NCBI GenBank assembly: GCA_020740775.1
Contig: JAHEWK010000003.1
Location: 1,178,001-1,242,000, forward strand
From: Ilyonectria destructans
Taxonomy: Eukaryota > Ascomycota > Sordariomycetes > Hypocreales > Nectriaceae
Reading direction: 5' to 3'
Length of the DNA stretch: 64,000 nucleotides
Part shown: one piece after another, positions 10,253-20,933 of the stretch
Numbering within the stretch: position 1 is the stretch's first letter
Layout: the number at the start of each line of letters is the position of its first letter
Position numbers and translations under genes: made by a program
Notes under the pieces: generated by a model
What the model saw: only the letters and a program-made list of their open reading frames with translations
What the model was told of the DNA's origin: nothing
Database searches by the model: none

Positions 10253-11535
10253 AATTGCAACGCAAACACTCCGAGTGTGAAAAAGGGAGTTGGTTGAGGA
10301 TGCGAGGACACTTGCCCTTGCGGACGGCCCTGAGTTATAGGCCATTCTCGCACCACCACGAGTGAGACTCCCTGTCTCCGCCGCCACTACAACCGCCTGT
10401 CCCTGTCGCCGCTCAGCATAAATGTCTCGTGGCGAGCGGACCCTGTTCAATTGGATGTATGTCGAGCAGGAGCGGAGATATTGCTCAAAGCGGCGGGCAT
10501 GGGCGAGGAAATGATGGGTCATGCACCTTTATTTGTTTATGCGGAGAGCCAAGGACGGATTTCTGTTTCGATTCGAGCCGGCTCGGCCGTCGATCAGGCA
10601 CGGACGCGTGGGAAGAAAGGGCGATTCCATTGGGCCAAAAAGATGCAAAGTGACAATCCGCTTCGTAGCGACTGGCGGCCCTTGTATTTGTCCGCTAATG
10701 CTTGTCGCTTCGGTGATCGCATTAGGGAACTCGTCAGCGATGCCCCGCGAGGATTGCGCGTGGCGGCATCCACAATTCAAGTCTAAAAAGAACCTAAAGT
10801 GGACTTATTTCGACCTAGGATTCAGTCGGGTCAAACGTATAATTTAATTGTCTAGCAACTTCATCTCGGTGTGTTTTTGGACTTAGCGCGCTGGTTCTTG
10901 CCAGCCTTTGAGCTTCGCAGTGGACAACACGTGGACGACCGCGGATCTCTCTATATCCCACATCCCATTCAGACTGTCCCTCTATTATTAGAAACCCAAG
11001 TTTCATCCAATGCCGGAAAGCAAACGTTGATCCACCTTCTTCGACTGGTACAGGGTAGTCGATCATCATGCCGCCTCCTCATATTGTTTCGTGAAACCGA
11101 TCTAGGCCTTGTCCAATCTGCCCGAAGGCTGGTTTCAGACTGTTTTAGTGTGGTTGGCCATATTAGAACGCACCCACCTCGGCTGATCGTCCCGCTCCGC
11201 AACCCCTGATAGCCTACATGGTAGTCATGAAGCCATCACTAGATATCAAGCCGCTGCCCGACTGTAAACTTTAAAAAGAGTCTAATATGGGGTCGTCTGA
11301 CCGTCTCACACCAGAGGCTTTTTTTAGTTATTCATCGGCCGAGTTGCTGACCCATGTGTTTCCCAACTCAAATTTGGCTCACTCTAACAGGCACACAGAC
11401 GCAGCAGAACAACATGGTTTCGATGTGGGTGAAATGTCAAACCCACATGTTTCCGATTAAGTTCTGTATATAGGAAATGGGTATAGTAGCTGTGCTATGA
11501 CGGTGTCCATCAAAATATTAAACGCCCTTATCCTT
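10253..11535. other. Intergenic region between the phytase-like and seven-TM genes
   Basis: Roughly 1.3 kb. It should contain the promoter of the phytase-like gene on its left and the 3' flank of the seven-TM gene on its right. The frames here are short and show no domain or codon pattern I recognise. Confidence 0.55.
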
Positions 11536-12666
11536 TCAGAACCCCCGCGACGCTAAATGGAGCTCCGACGACGACTTTGACAAGTTCCCCCCATCGAACG
11601 GCTTTGCTCGTCCAATGGTCGAGCTGGCTGATGACTTCCTGCCCATGCTTTCTCCTTCATCTCCTAGTCTATCTTCTCGACGAACGACAATTTCCGTCGT
11701 CATCATCACCCCGTCGTCTCGAATCGGTGCCCTGTGTGCTTGATCCGCGGACGAACCTTCCTCGCCTCCCATGGCATAGGCCTGGTACGAGACGTCGCCG
11801 ACAGGCTTCGCTGCGGCGTCGTTGATGTAAGTATCTAACGCGATTCCGGTCCTGTTGTTCGTATGTTGATTTCGGCTTCGTGGACCGGAGCTGTTGTCCT
11901 TGTTCCCTGTCGTCATCTCCACCAGGCGGTTCAGGATGGTGAACTCGAGCTTCAACTTGACGCTGTAGACGAGGGCCTTGTATGAGGTTTGGTACTGGTA
12001 CTGATCGGCGTACTCGAGTCCGAGGATGGTGACGTCGAGGAGAATGATGACGAAATTGACAAAGATGAGGTGGTTCATCAGGCGACGGCTCGCCTTGCCG
12101 TTGCCCATGGTCCGCTCGAGTTTCATTAGTTTAACGGTTTCGATAATGTAAAAGCTCGAAATGATAATCTCTTGAATAAAGAAAATCGTGACCTGGATCT
12201 TTTCCATGATGGAGTATGGTTGAAACCAGGGTTTGGGGTTGTTGGAAAAGGAGCCATAAATCATGGGGATGATGGCGCCGTGGCACACAATGCCATCGAT
12301 GATGATCATCCAGAGAATTATCTTTAGTCGTAGTCGGTTGCGCAGTACCAAATGAAGGCGAGACCACAGCACCAACGACTGACCCGTCACCATTGCAATC
12401 CAGCCGCCCGCAATAAACGTCGCGGCCAAGTAGCCGAGAGACGCCGGGGCAAAGTACTTGATGAGAAAGCCGGCACAGTAGAACGGAATCCCCCAGGAGG
12501 CACCCAGAAACGACCAAAAGTAGAGACCCGCATGGCGCTTGAAGGTCCCCCAGATGATAAAGGTGAGCTCGATGACATTGTACATGGCGAGTGTCAGAAA
12601 CACAATGATGATGTAGATGGCGATCTGGGAGTAGCCCTCCGTCCCTGACCCGAAGCTGCCCGACAT
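11536..12666 (-). CDS. Seven-transmembrane integral membrane protein, fungal uncharacterised family
   Basis: A single exon of 376 residues. Seven hydrophobic stretches occupy the first 280 residues: segments starting near IAIYIIIVFLTLAMY, LYFWSFLGASWGIPF, LGYLAATFIAGGWIA, IILWMIIIDGIVCHG, VTIFFIQEIIISSFY, LMNHLIFVNFVIILL and YKALVYSVKLKLEF. A polar, Ser/Arg-rich cytosolic-looking tail follows. This layout fits the family of fungal seven-TM proteins of unknown function often found in Sordariomycetes (DUF7703-like, from memory); they resemble receptors but no ligand is known to me. I chose the ATG at 12666 because it has a good context (CCGCCATG) and places a short polar N-terminus before TM1; an in-frame ATG lies 45 codons upstream. 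Position in the plasma membrane is inferred. Confidence 0.82.
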   Translation of the reverse strand: MSGSFGSGTEGYSQIAIYIIIVFLTLAMYNVIELTFIIWGTFKRHAGLYFWSFLGASWGIPFYCAGFLIKYFAPASLGYLAATFIAGGWIAMVTGQSLVLWSRLHLVLRNRLRLKIILWMIIIDGIVCHGAIIPMIYGSFSNNPKPWFQPYSIMEKIQVTIFFIQEIIISSFYIIETVKLMKLERTMGNGKASRRLMNHLIFVNFVIILLDVTILGLEYADQYQYQTSYKALVYSVKLKLEFTILNRLVEMTTGNKDNSSGPRSRNQHTNNRTGIALDTYINDAAAKPVGDVSYQAYAMGGEEGSSADQAHRAPIRDDGVMMTTEIVVRREDRLGDEGESMGRKSSASSTIGRAKPFDGGNLSKSSSELHLASRGF

Positions 12667-15348
12667 GGCGGCGGAGATGGAAGGGACTTGATGGTTTGTT
12701 GTTTCAACCGATCGAAGGAGTGGGTGGCCCAAGTCGAGGGCCTGCAAGTGATGGCAGATGTTGAAGAACTGGAGAAAAAGCAACGGGCGTATACAACGCA
12801 AGAGGGCGTTCGAGAAATATGTACGACCGTTGTGGCCGTCCCGTCATCCTTCTCCTCATTGCACGGTCCCTGAGCGCCACTTACCTTTGCATGGTCCATA
12901 TTTACACCGACCGCGTCACCGACGCAAGTCCAGAGGACCATCAAGTTGGTTTCAAGATCGGCCGCCGTCCGAGTAGGCAATACGGGGGATCGATGCCCTA
13001 ACACGACGGAGTGGTCTGCTGGCAAGCCACACTTAAGTTAGCGGATGCCGAGCACCCGGTTTAGACTGGGCCCGGGGATGTCTCGGTCAGGATGGGGCCG
13101 GCTGCTCAGATCGCCGTGGGCTTCGCTTTGGGGTTTGACATCAAACTGGCGGCTTGGTGTGGCTCACACGCAATGCGTAAATCCTCTCACGCTGGGCACG
13201 AGTCAGTCCTGACTCGCACCCCGGACTGGATAATGTAACCAGGGGAAAAGCCTGTGCGCTCAACCAATGGTGAAGAGATTTATTGCTGTCGATCTCGTCT
13301 CGAAGGCGAATGGGACGATCCATGCAACCCTCCTCGGTGCGTACTTTTGGGAGCATGAAGGCGTGGGCTAAACGTCAGCGGGGGCCGCGGTCTCTCCATC
13401 CGAGACGCTCAGCCATGGCCACTCGGAAGACTGTGCTTGGGAATAGGGTTTGGCTAGCTTGTGTGTACGCTGGACAATGGATTGTAAATGGTGACATCAA
13501 CAATGACAAAGTGAACATGTGTTTCCGACGGGCCCCGAGTCAAGCGTCGAGTTCAGCACGAGGTCGCATGCAGACTTCACCGCAACAACGTGCTTCTTTT
13601 TGCTTCTTTCTTGATCCGGTCCCCTGGCGATCGCATTGAGATTTCCACACCTTCTAGAAGATCACTGTTTTTGTCATGCAGGAGCTGAGTTTCATCAGCG
13701 TGTGTCCCGTGTAAATTACTGCCAACATCAACACGAGCCTAGCTGTACCAGTAACACGGCGCCAACAGCGTCAATCTCCAACTCGATCCCACGACGCATC
13801 ACCACCACCTGACCCAGGCTCTCTCATCACACATCACAGCAATGCCTGTTCTCGTGGACATTCCCATGCTCTTCTTACCCAACGGATCGGCGGGAGCTGC
13901 ACGCTAGCAGGACTTAGCTGGCAGCTATTGACGCCACGCACGACGCCTATTTGCTTATTTGCGGGAGGCCCTGTTCCATGTCTGCAGCGGAAATCCAGGA
14001 TCCCCAGCGATCGAAATGCGAGACCGGGGCAATGCCTTCCCCGCATTTTTAGTGCGTTTTAGTTCCGCCTGGTGTGAGTCTCTGTCGAAGCGAAACTGGT
14101 GTGGCTTGCGAAGGGTTATCGCATTTGCATCAGATGCTCCTAAAGTCTGGGGTTGAACCGCACTGCAAACTTGGCGAAAACGACTTCATTAATGCTTCAA
14201 TTTCTCACTGCACTTCGAGTATGTGGGATATAATAATCACGCATTGTGGAACAGAGCCATCCTCCTAAATCTTGTGTACGATGAGATGCAGAGAGACCAT
14301 GACCATGCACATCACACATGCAGATCCCTACACCCAGGAATAAGCTGCGTTGACCGGTAATTGACGACGACAAAGACCGTCCGCCGCCACATTTCTATAT
14401 CACTATCACATGGCAGATTGTGCCGGCGCGTTTGACCCGGACCCGGAATCTTACTAGACTTGATCCTTCACATATCGGATCTTCCAACCCGGTCCGTTGA
14501 AAGCTAGGACATGCCGGAACTGGGCCTCACTCGGGATACGATGGCCTTAAAGGGGAATGTCTGCGGATCTAGCAAGTTGATCTCCCCGTTCCATGCCAGG
14601 CCGGCCTAATCTGTTGCCGTCGCTGGTCAATGCGCTTGTTCCGGCCGTCAAAGCGCAGGACTCTGGCCGGGATCGACTTGTTCTGGCTTGTTGTTCCGAT
14701 TGGAACAAAACCCATCCCTGCAGCTGCATCGTACCGTCAGTTTGATGATAATATCTTGGAGCGATGCATATCTCGACAAAGGTTCAAGCCTTGTGCCTCA
14801 CTTGGCATCGGTTAGTGCGCTGATGCGTGGGCTAACGTGGGTGATGCTAGCTCGGATCCGAAGCCAGATGCATAAGTTGGACCATTGAGAGACAAACCGT
14901 TGGACACTTGCACGTTTAGTCTCGCATGCAGGTCTGTCACCAAGTAATTGTATCCATTCTCGAAGAGGATAGATCTATTTATTATCCGAGCAGACCGATG
15001 GAATGGAACCCTGTGTGCTGTTTATTCTGTCTGATGACTGATAACTTTCATAAAGGGACTGAGTTGTGATCCACCGCGCAAGCGAAGATGATTACCCCAT
15101 ATTCACAAAAGAATACGTGCCTAAATATACAACACTCGCGCAAACGGCACTTGGCGGAAACAGTTTTGCGACTTTGATTTAGCTGTTGGTTTCACCGCGT
15201 CTTGTTGAAATGTTTGACTCCATGCGGCTGGTAGACGTGCTGGCTTGTTCAACAATACAATATCGGAACATGCGAACATCCGTGGCACACAACATGGACA
15301 GTCCCGGTGATACAAAAACAGTGGATGTAGGGTATTTTGGAAAATGCA
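12667..15348. other. Long intergenic region without a supportable gene
   Basis: About 2.7 kb between two divergent genes (seven-TM to the left, amidoligase to the right). Only short frames occur, on both strands, without recognisable domains or splice-linked continuity. It probably holds two promoters. I saw no tRNA and no terminal repeats. Confidence 0.55.
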
Positions 15349-15355
15349 TATAAAG
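15349..15355 (+). promoter_or_regulatory. TATA box of the amidoligase-family gene
   Basis: TATAAAG lies 120 bp before the chosen ATG at 15469. An in-frame ATG at 15373 is only 18 bp downstream of it and so should lie upstream of, or right at, the transcription start. This decides the start codon. Confidence 0.6.
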
Positions 15356-15468
15356 CAGGAGGTTGAAGCAGGGTGGTTTTAAGCCCAACAACAACAACCT
15401 CACATCTCTCCTCCCTCGAACCGGACCTCTCGCAACCTACAACAACCACTCCACCACTGTCACCAACC

Positions 15469-16749
15469 ATGGACTTCTCTCAGTTGCCGGACTTGACGTT
15501 TGGCGTTGAGCTGGAGTTCATGTCTCCATGCCCCCCGTCCAGACACCTTTGGGTGCGAAGAGGAGTAACCGCTGCAGCAAGAATGAATGTCGCCCAGCAG
15601 ATGGTGGAGCTCACGTCGCTCCCTGTTGCCTGCGCATGCACCCACGCAGACCACGAGACCTGCGCCATCTGTGATGGGGCCGAGGACGAGATGCACGATC
15701 GAATCCGCATTCTCTCTCCTGAATATGTCGATATGAGACCAGGCACGCAGCTGGAGTCAAACTACTTCCTCTTCAAGCACGAATTTCTCGAAGGTCGATC
15801 GTACGTTAACAGTGACAGGAACTGGCCAGGGGTTGAGATCGCCTCCCCCATTTTCCAAGTCGGTGAGTTCAGCGCTGGATTGCCCACTCTGGGCACCGCC
15901 ATCTCGGCGCTTCGCAACATGGAAGCGGAAATCACCGCCGACGAGTCCTGCGGTCTGCACGTTCACGTCGGTCTCGAGAGCGGAATGTCGCTTCTTCTTG
16001 CTAAGAAGATCACGACTCTCGTCATGATTCTCGAGGACACGCTGCTCTTCGACCTTGTCGGCACCTCGCGACTGACCAACGAAAGTACCGATGCCATCCA
16101 CCTTGAGTCTCTCATGTCCAAGGAACACATCCCAGCTCTTGACTTTGCGGAAGATGCCACTGGAAGTGACAAGCTGATGGACGCTCACATCCCGCCGATC
16201 GAGGCTATGAAGCCCGAAACGTGGAACGAGGGCGACCCAGAGAAGTTCTATGACATGCTGACCAAGATTTGGTCGAGCAAGTCGCTCCAGCGCCTATCCA
16301 TGCTCACCAAGAAGGAGACCAACACCCGGGGAGGCTTTGATATTTCGCTTCGTGACCATACGGGCTTGTCCAGGTCTCCTGGCTGCGACGGGACGCTCGA
16401 GCTCGGCCCGACGACTGTCGAGTTTCGATACGCGCAGATGAGCTTTGACATTCCCTTCATCCGCAACTGGATTGAGGTCCTCTTTCGGATCATTCAGATT
16501 GCGGACCAGAACCCTGATGACTTCAAGCAGTCCCTTGCTACCATCTTCGAGTTGACCGCGAAAGCCAACGAGGAGGAAAAGCCTACATGGGATGCCATCA
16601 TGGAAGGTGTCCTCGGCCTGGGAGACCGCATCTCAGAGTGGAAGGAACAAAGACGCCTGTACCACATGTGGAAGGAGATTTCGCATCTTGACGAGAACAT
16701 GCTCCTGCTGCCCGAGGTGTCCGAGGATGAAGATGTGGTCATGGGATAA
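15469..16749 (+). CDS. Amidoligase-family protein (glutamine-synthetase-like COOH-NH2 ligase fold)
   Basis: A single exon of 426 residues. The N-terminal motif FGVELEFM (residues 11-18) and the motif CGLHVHVGLESG near residue 160 match the fungal branch of the putative amidoligase family, a glutamine-synthetase-like fold predicted to join carboxyl and amino groups using ATP. The Glu residues of the first motif and the two His of the second would bind metal and nucleotide in that model. A third conserved block, TVEFRYAQMSFD, follows near residue 320. There is no signal peptide, so it is probably cytosolic. No linked peptide or biosynthetic partner gene is evident nearby, so the substrate is unknown. 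The start was chosen from the TATA box position. Family assignment is fairly firm; the reaction is an inference. Confidence 0.85.
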   Translation: MDFSQLPDLTFGVELEFMSPCPPSRHLWVRRGVTAAARMNVAQQMVELTSLPVACACTHADHETCAICDGAEDEMHDRIRILSPEYVDMRPGTQLESNYFLFKHEFLEGRSYVNSDRNWPGVEIASPIFQVGEFSAGLPTLGTAISALRNMEAEITADESCGLHVHVGLESGMSLLLAKKITTLVMILEDTLLFDLVGTSRLTNESTDAIHLESLMSKEHIPALDFAEDATGSDKLMDAHIPPIEAMKPETWNEGDPEKFYDMLTKIWSSKSLQRLSMLTKKETNTRGGFDISLRDHTGLSRSPGCDGTLELGPTTVEFRYAQMSFDIPFIRNWIEVLFRIIQIADQNPDDFKQSLATIFELTAKANEEEKPTWDAIMEGVLGLGDRISEWKEQRRLYHMWKEISHLDENMLLLPEVSEDEDVVMG

Positions 16750-17229
16750 TGCGTCTGTGAGGGGCAATGTTTCCGTGACTGACCAAGCACCGTCTGCTAG
16801 TTGGACTTTGTATGAGACCGCATAGAGTTACTAATGAAGTGATGAGGGGCATAGTGCAGTGTTGAGTATGCGATAGAGATAGACGACCCGTACTGGGAAG
16901 ATAGACCAAACATGTTTTTTATACCTGAAACTGAACTCTGGACTTTTATTACACGTGATTTAACCAAAATGAACGTGACGCTTGACCTCATTGCCATGAG
17001 AGGCTGTATTCAAGCGCAAAACAACGGTATCCCAAGGCTGAATCCCGGGGCCAAGGCCGGACAGGGACCCACCCCGATGCGGAGTGGGGCCGAATGGAGG
17101 AGAGCTCCTTGGAGAAGATGGCCAGTTTCGAGAGAGAAGTAAGGGATGGTAGCCAGATGGCTCAAGTTCAAATTAAAGACGGCTTCGACAATCTCATACA
17201 ACAGCAACGTCCAACTCAAATCCCTATTC
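16750..17229. other. Convergent 3' intergenic region
   Basis: About 480 bp between the 3' ends of the amidoligase-family gene and the Cys/Gln-rich gene. I see nothing beyond probable 3' untranslated sequence. Confidence 0.55.
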
Positions 17230-17667
17230 TTAACCCGACCCCCGTGACACTCCATCCCTCTCCCTGTCTCTGTCCTTATCATCCCCCGTCGTCCTCAGCC
17301 CCAGCTGCTGTTGTTGCTGCTGCTGCTGCTGTTGATGATGCTGCGGCCCGGGGGCCTGCCAGCTCGTGCTAGGCGGCGCGCACGTCTCGGCGCACTTGAC
17401 GCAGGCCAGGTCGCTCTTCTTGTAGCTGCCCTTGATGATGCGCTTCTCGTCGAAGGCGTACCGCGGGCAGTGCATGGTGGGCGCCGCGCCGCGCCCGTAC
17501 AGCCGCCGCTGGTAGTCGCACGCCGCGCCCAGGTCGTCGATGGCGTAGAACATGTCGACGTGGTGGAAGACCTCGCCGCCGATGACGGCCCGCCCCAGCG
17601 CCATCTGCGGACACGCCGCGCCCTTGGCGCACGAGCACACGACCTGCTGGAACGAGTACGTGCACAT
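17230..17667 (-). CDS. Small Cys-rich protein with polyglutamine tract, conserved-looking hypothetical
   Basis: 145 residues, beginning MCTYSFQQVVCSCAKGAACP. The first hundred residues contain evenly spaced Cys (a C-x7-8-C-S-C cluster at the start and CVKCAETC near residue 90) and a GEVFHHVDMFYAIDD block that looks selected. The C-terminus holds a run of about ten Gln encoded by a CAG/CAA microsatellite, followed by a highly charged DDKDRDRERD tail. There is no signal peptide. I do not recognise a named family. Two other overlapping frames are open here because the DNA is very GC-rich, but this one has the non-random composition and ends in ordinary fashion. Zinc binding is possible from the Cys pattern but unproven. 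Confidence 0.6.
   Translation of the reverse strand: MCTYSFQQVVCSCAKGAACPQMALGRAVIGGEVFHHVDMFYAIDDLGAACDYQRRLYGRGAAPTMHCPRYAFDEKRIIKGSYKKSDLACVKCAETCAPPSTSWQAPGPQHHQQQQQQQQQQLGLRTTGDDKDRDRERDGVSRGSG
17303..17341. repeat. CTG/TTG trinucleotide microsatellite
   Basis: A short run of CTG and TTG triplets that on the minus strand encodes the Gln tract of the Cys-rich protein. Such runs vary in length between strains. Confidence 0.75.
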
Positions 17668-18925
17668 GGCTTCTTCTTCGAGGGGGGAGTGTTTCGGTCC
17701 GGAGGTTGGTGTTGTTGTTCGCGTCGTGGGTCTGGGGAAGTGCGTGTTGGGTTGTTTCGCTCACGTCGGCCAGCCCTATATCTAGGCAAGACTGCCTGGC
17801 CACTGACATGCGCCTGGTCTCTCGTCGTGCGGGCTTCGCTGTATCGTCTCTCCCGTTGCTGGCGGCGTCGTAACAGAGACCCTCCGCGACACCTCTCTCT
17901 CTGGCTCGCACACAAGGTCAGACGCCCGGAAACGCAGCCTAGGCAGTGTATAAAGCGCGCCACGCCTCACAGAAAAACGAAAGTGCCGGCGTTACACGGG
18001 TCGTGCCTCCTGGTGCGAGCAACCCGTCCCCATCTCCGAGGCTGACCCGCAGGGCCTTCTCCAGGCTTCGAGATGACGGGGGCGCGGCGGGTTTGTTTGC
18101 GTCGCTTCTGTGGCATCCCGGGCGTTGTCTTCCGCCCGCGCACAATGCGGCGGCCCGCGAGACGGAGTCGGCACTGGAGGTACGAGCGAGGACGGCGACA
18201 CAACGGGTTTCGGTCCAAGGCTACGTGGAGCCGTACGAAGTAGATTGAGTGTTGGCGAGGGAGCAAACGTGCGCCGTCTTGGCGGGAGGGCGTTGGTCTC
18301 ATAGCGGGCAACACCACGTTCGACCATCGTCACTGTTCCCATCGGCGGACACAACCCGACTTACACGCTCACCTGCTCCTCCCCCGACGATCCCACATGC
18401 CACACCGAGACCAAGCACGGTCCAAGCCGCGGTCCAGCTTCCCCAGATTTCCTCTCGCACCCCTGTCTTCGCTCGCGCGGCCCCTGTCGACTATCCAGGT
18501 TCCCCTCCCCGGCCCAGCCCTACTGATCGCTCTTGGCCCAACTGAGGTCGCGAATGACGCGATGCTGCAAGCGAAAAGGGACTTATGCGAAAGCTTTTAT
18601 GACGGACATGCACTCATCTGGGGCAGTCCATCCCTGGTTGAGCCGGAGCGAGAGCCGGATCTAGAATGGTTGCGGAGGCGATGGCTGTGAGGTTACGGTG
18701 ATCGATGTGACTTTGATGCAGTCATCGAACGGAGGGTTCGGCTCCGGAGAGATGGAAGAAGTAAGGAAACATGTGGAAATAAATCAACTATTTAAGAGCA
18801 CGTTTAATCGCAATGTTTCTCGAAGTGCTGTCAGGCTAGAGTCATCAAGCAGAGCAATCGATTGCAATTGGCAACTTACACCAAGTTATACTCAAAACCT
18901 CAACTGCACTTCTACCACCATCACC
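17668..18925. other. Divergent promoter region, GC-rich then AT-rich
   Basis: About 1.26 kb between the divergent Cys-rich gene and HsbA-like gene. The left part is GC-rich and accidentally open in several frames. Near the right end, TATTTAAG at about 18790 looks like a TATA element roughly 130 bp before the HsbA-like ATG. I see no gene. Confidence 0.5.
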
Positions 18926-19438
18926 ATGCTCTTCTCTAAGCTCTTCGCCCTCGCCAGCCTGGCCACTACGGCCCTAGCCTCAGGTGCCAGCATCATCGCC
19001 GCCATGGACACCATCTCGGCCATCACCGCCGACCTCGACACCACCGTCGGGGGCTGGAACGGCAACATCTTCGGAACGGTTCCGATCGTCATCAAGTCGA
19101 CGCAACTGCTCATCGACATCGGCAACGGCACCCACACGGCCAAGGCGTCGGATGTGCTCTCCATCACCGAGGCCATCCAGGTTGCGTTGGCCACGAATGA
19201 GCTGGGGGGCGTTGTCGAGGCCGCCCTGAACACCATCGTTGCGGCCAAGTCCAAGTTTGACAAGCTGCTCCTGAGCCCGGTCATTTTGCTCAACCTCCAC
19301 CTGCAGAAGAAAGCCACACAGGACTTTTCCTCGGCTGTTATTGACAAGGTGCCTGAATCGTTGCAATCCGTTGCCGAGACCCTTGTACAGGGCATCATCG
19401 ATGCCTTTGATGCGGCGATCGAGAAGTATGATTTGTAA
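18926..19438 (+). CDS. Secreted HsbA-like hydrophobic surface binding / cell-wall galactomannoprotein family protein
   Basis: 170 residues. A signal peptide, MLFSKLFALASLATTALA, is followed by an all-alpha, Ala/Val/Ile/Thr-rich domain (IIAAMDTISAITADLD..., ELGGVVEAALNTIVAAK). This is the pattern of HsbA and the Mp1-type cell-wall proteins, which bind hydrophobic surfaces and can recruit cutinases in Aspergillus. There are no Cys in the mature part. One N-glycosylation site (GNGT) is visible. The upstream in-frame ATG at 18698 was rejected because the leader it would add is polar and contains a TATA-like element at about 18790. The exact role here is inferred from family resemblance. Confidence 0.82.
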   Translation: MLFSKLFALASLATTALASGASIIAAMDTISAITADLDTTVGGWNGNIFGTVPIVIKSTQLLIDIGNGTHTAKASDVLSITEAIQVALATNELGGVVEAALNTIVAAKSKFDKLLLSPVILLNLHLQKKATQDFSSAVIDKVPESLQSVAETLVQGIIDAFDAAIEKYDL

Positions 19439-19723
19439 TCACAATAAGAAAATGACTTTCAGTTCACTTGACGGGATTCGTGGAGGGTATAGATCTAGGC
19501 AAAGTAGTAGCTATAGTCAAATCTGTCGTCGTGTTAAGACGCAACTGCAATGCAAGTTCACATGACGCGAGTATCTGACTTGGATTTCTTTGATCGGCTG
19601 TGAGGACAAGATACCCTAGTTCATCCTTGCCATATGTACATGATTTTTTATGTGCCACTCTAATCTCATCGCACAAATGGAAGCAATTCGCCTTCTCAAA
19701 TTATTTTTGGGTACTTGGTTTAT

Positions 19724-20933
19724 TTAATCCATCTGGTCCACCGTCTGAGCGTCGCCGTTTGATCCGCTAGAGACACCGGCGACATTCTTGTCGGCCTCGC
19801 TGACGGTGAAGCGCCAGTTGAAGGGGTCGTCGAGCTTGCCCAACTGGATGCTCTGCAGGGTGGTGAGCAGCTTGGTGCAGATGGGACCGGCCTCCTCCTG
19901 GCTGGCGGGAATGTAGTTGACCACGTCCTCCACCTCCTCGTGGCGGCGGGTGATGGAGCGGATGGGCACCAGAGCGGCGGCGGTGCCGGCGGCCATGACC
20001 TCCTCGAAGTCCTTGAGCTCGCGGTACTTGATGGAGCGCTTCTCGACCTTCCAGCCGAAGCTGCGGGCCAGGTCCTGGATGCTTGAGCTGGTGACGCTGT
20101 CGATGACGCACTTGGAGTCGGGCACCACGAGGGTGACGTCGTCGCCGTTCTTGAGGGCGCCGATGAAGCCGCTGGTGCTGAACTCGTCGACCTCCTCGTG
20201 GCGCGCGCTGTCCAGGTGCAGGGTGATGCCGAAGCCCTCCTCGCGGGCCTTGTCGCTCCAGCGCAGCACGGGGGCGTAGTTGCCGCCGACCTTTGCGTTG
20301 CCGGTGCCGTTGGGCGCGGCGCGGTCAAACTCTTCGAGGATCAGGGCCTTGACCGGGTGCGAGCCGTGGTAGACGCCGGTGGGGATGACGAAGACGCAGA
20401 AGGTGTACTCCTCGGGCGGCGACAGGCCCAGCTGGGCGCTGGAGCCGTAGATCTGCGGGCGGATGTACAGCGCGGCGCCCGTCTCGTGCGGCGGAACGAA
20501 CTCGGCGTTGAGAGCCACGGCGGCGCGGCAGGCTTCGAGGAACATGTCGACGGGCACATGCGGCATCGACACGACCTCGGCTGAGTGCTGCAGGCGCACG
20601 GCGTTGCGGTCGGGCCGGAAGATGGTGATGCTAGCGTCGCCGGGCGATCGGAACGCCTTGAGGCCCTCGTACGCCTGCTGGCCGTAGTTGAGCGCCGGCG
20701 CCATGCCGTGGATGCGCATGAAGGGGTCGGCGACGAAGCGGAGGGGCGTCCATTTCCCGGTGGACTTGGTGTACGTGGACTCGATGTGGCCGTTGACTGC
20801 GGGAGAGAGAGAGAAAGGGTCAGCGATGCGGCGTCTGCGCGCGAAACAACTGCGCCGTCTTACCCTCGCGGATCTTGAAGCCCACATTGGACCAGTCGAT
20901 GGTGTTGACGGGCGGAGGAGGGAAAGAAGTCAT
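19724..20933 (-). CDS. Branched-chain-amino-acid aminotransferase, probably cytosolic
   Basis: Two exons: 20933-20864 and 20796-19724. The 67-nt intron has donor GTAAGA and acceptor CCGCAG after a pyrimidine tract. The product is 380 residues. It is a PLP fold-type IV aminotransferase that interconverts Leu, Ile and Val with their 2-oxo acids. Diagnostic blocks are GMAPALNYGQQAYEGLKAFR, ALYIRPQIYGSS, and NAKVGGNYAPVL, whose Lys carries PLP, followed by the ALVPIRSI region. The spliced start MTSFPPPPVNTIDW has no Arg-rich presequence, so I favour the cytosolic isozyme. The first exon was identified because the mature sequence VNGHIESTY is always preceded by a WSNVGFKIRE-like block in this family. 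Confidence 0.95.

Noticed and set aside
15373..15468. A 32-residue N-terminal extension of the amidoligase-family protein
   Set aside because: The ATG lies only 18 bp after the TATA box and the added residues are low-complexity Ser/Thr/Pro.
17295..18045. Several long GC-rich frames on both strands (up to 244 codons)
   Set aside because: Arg/Ala/Pro-rich readings of the same GC-rich DNA; only the Cys-rich 145-codon frame has structured composition.
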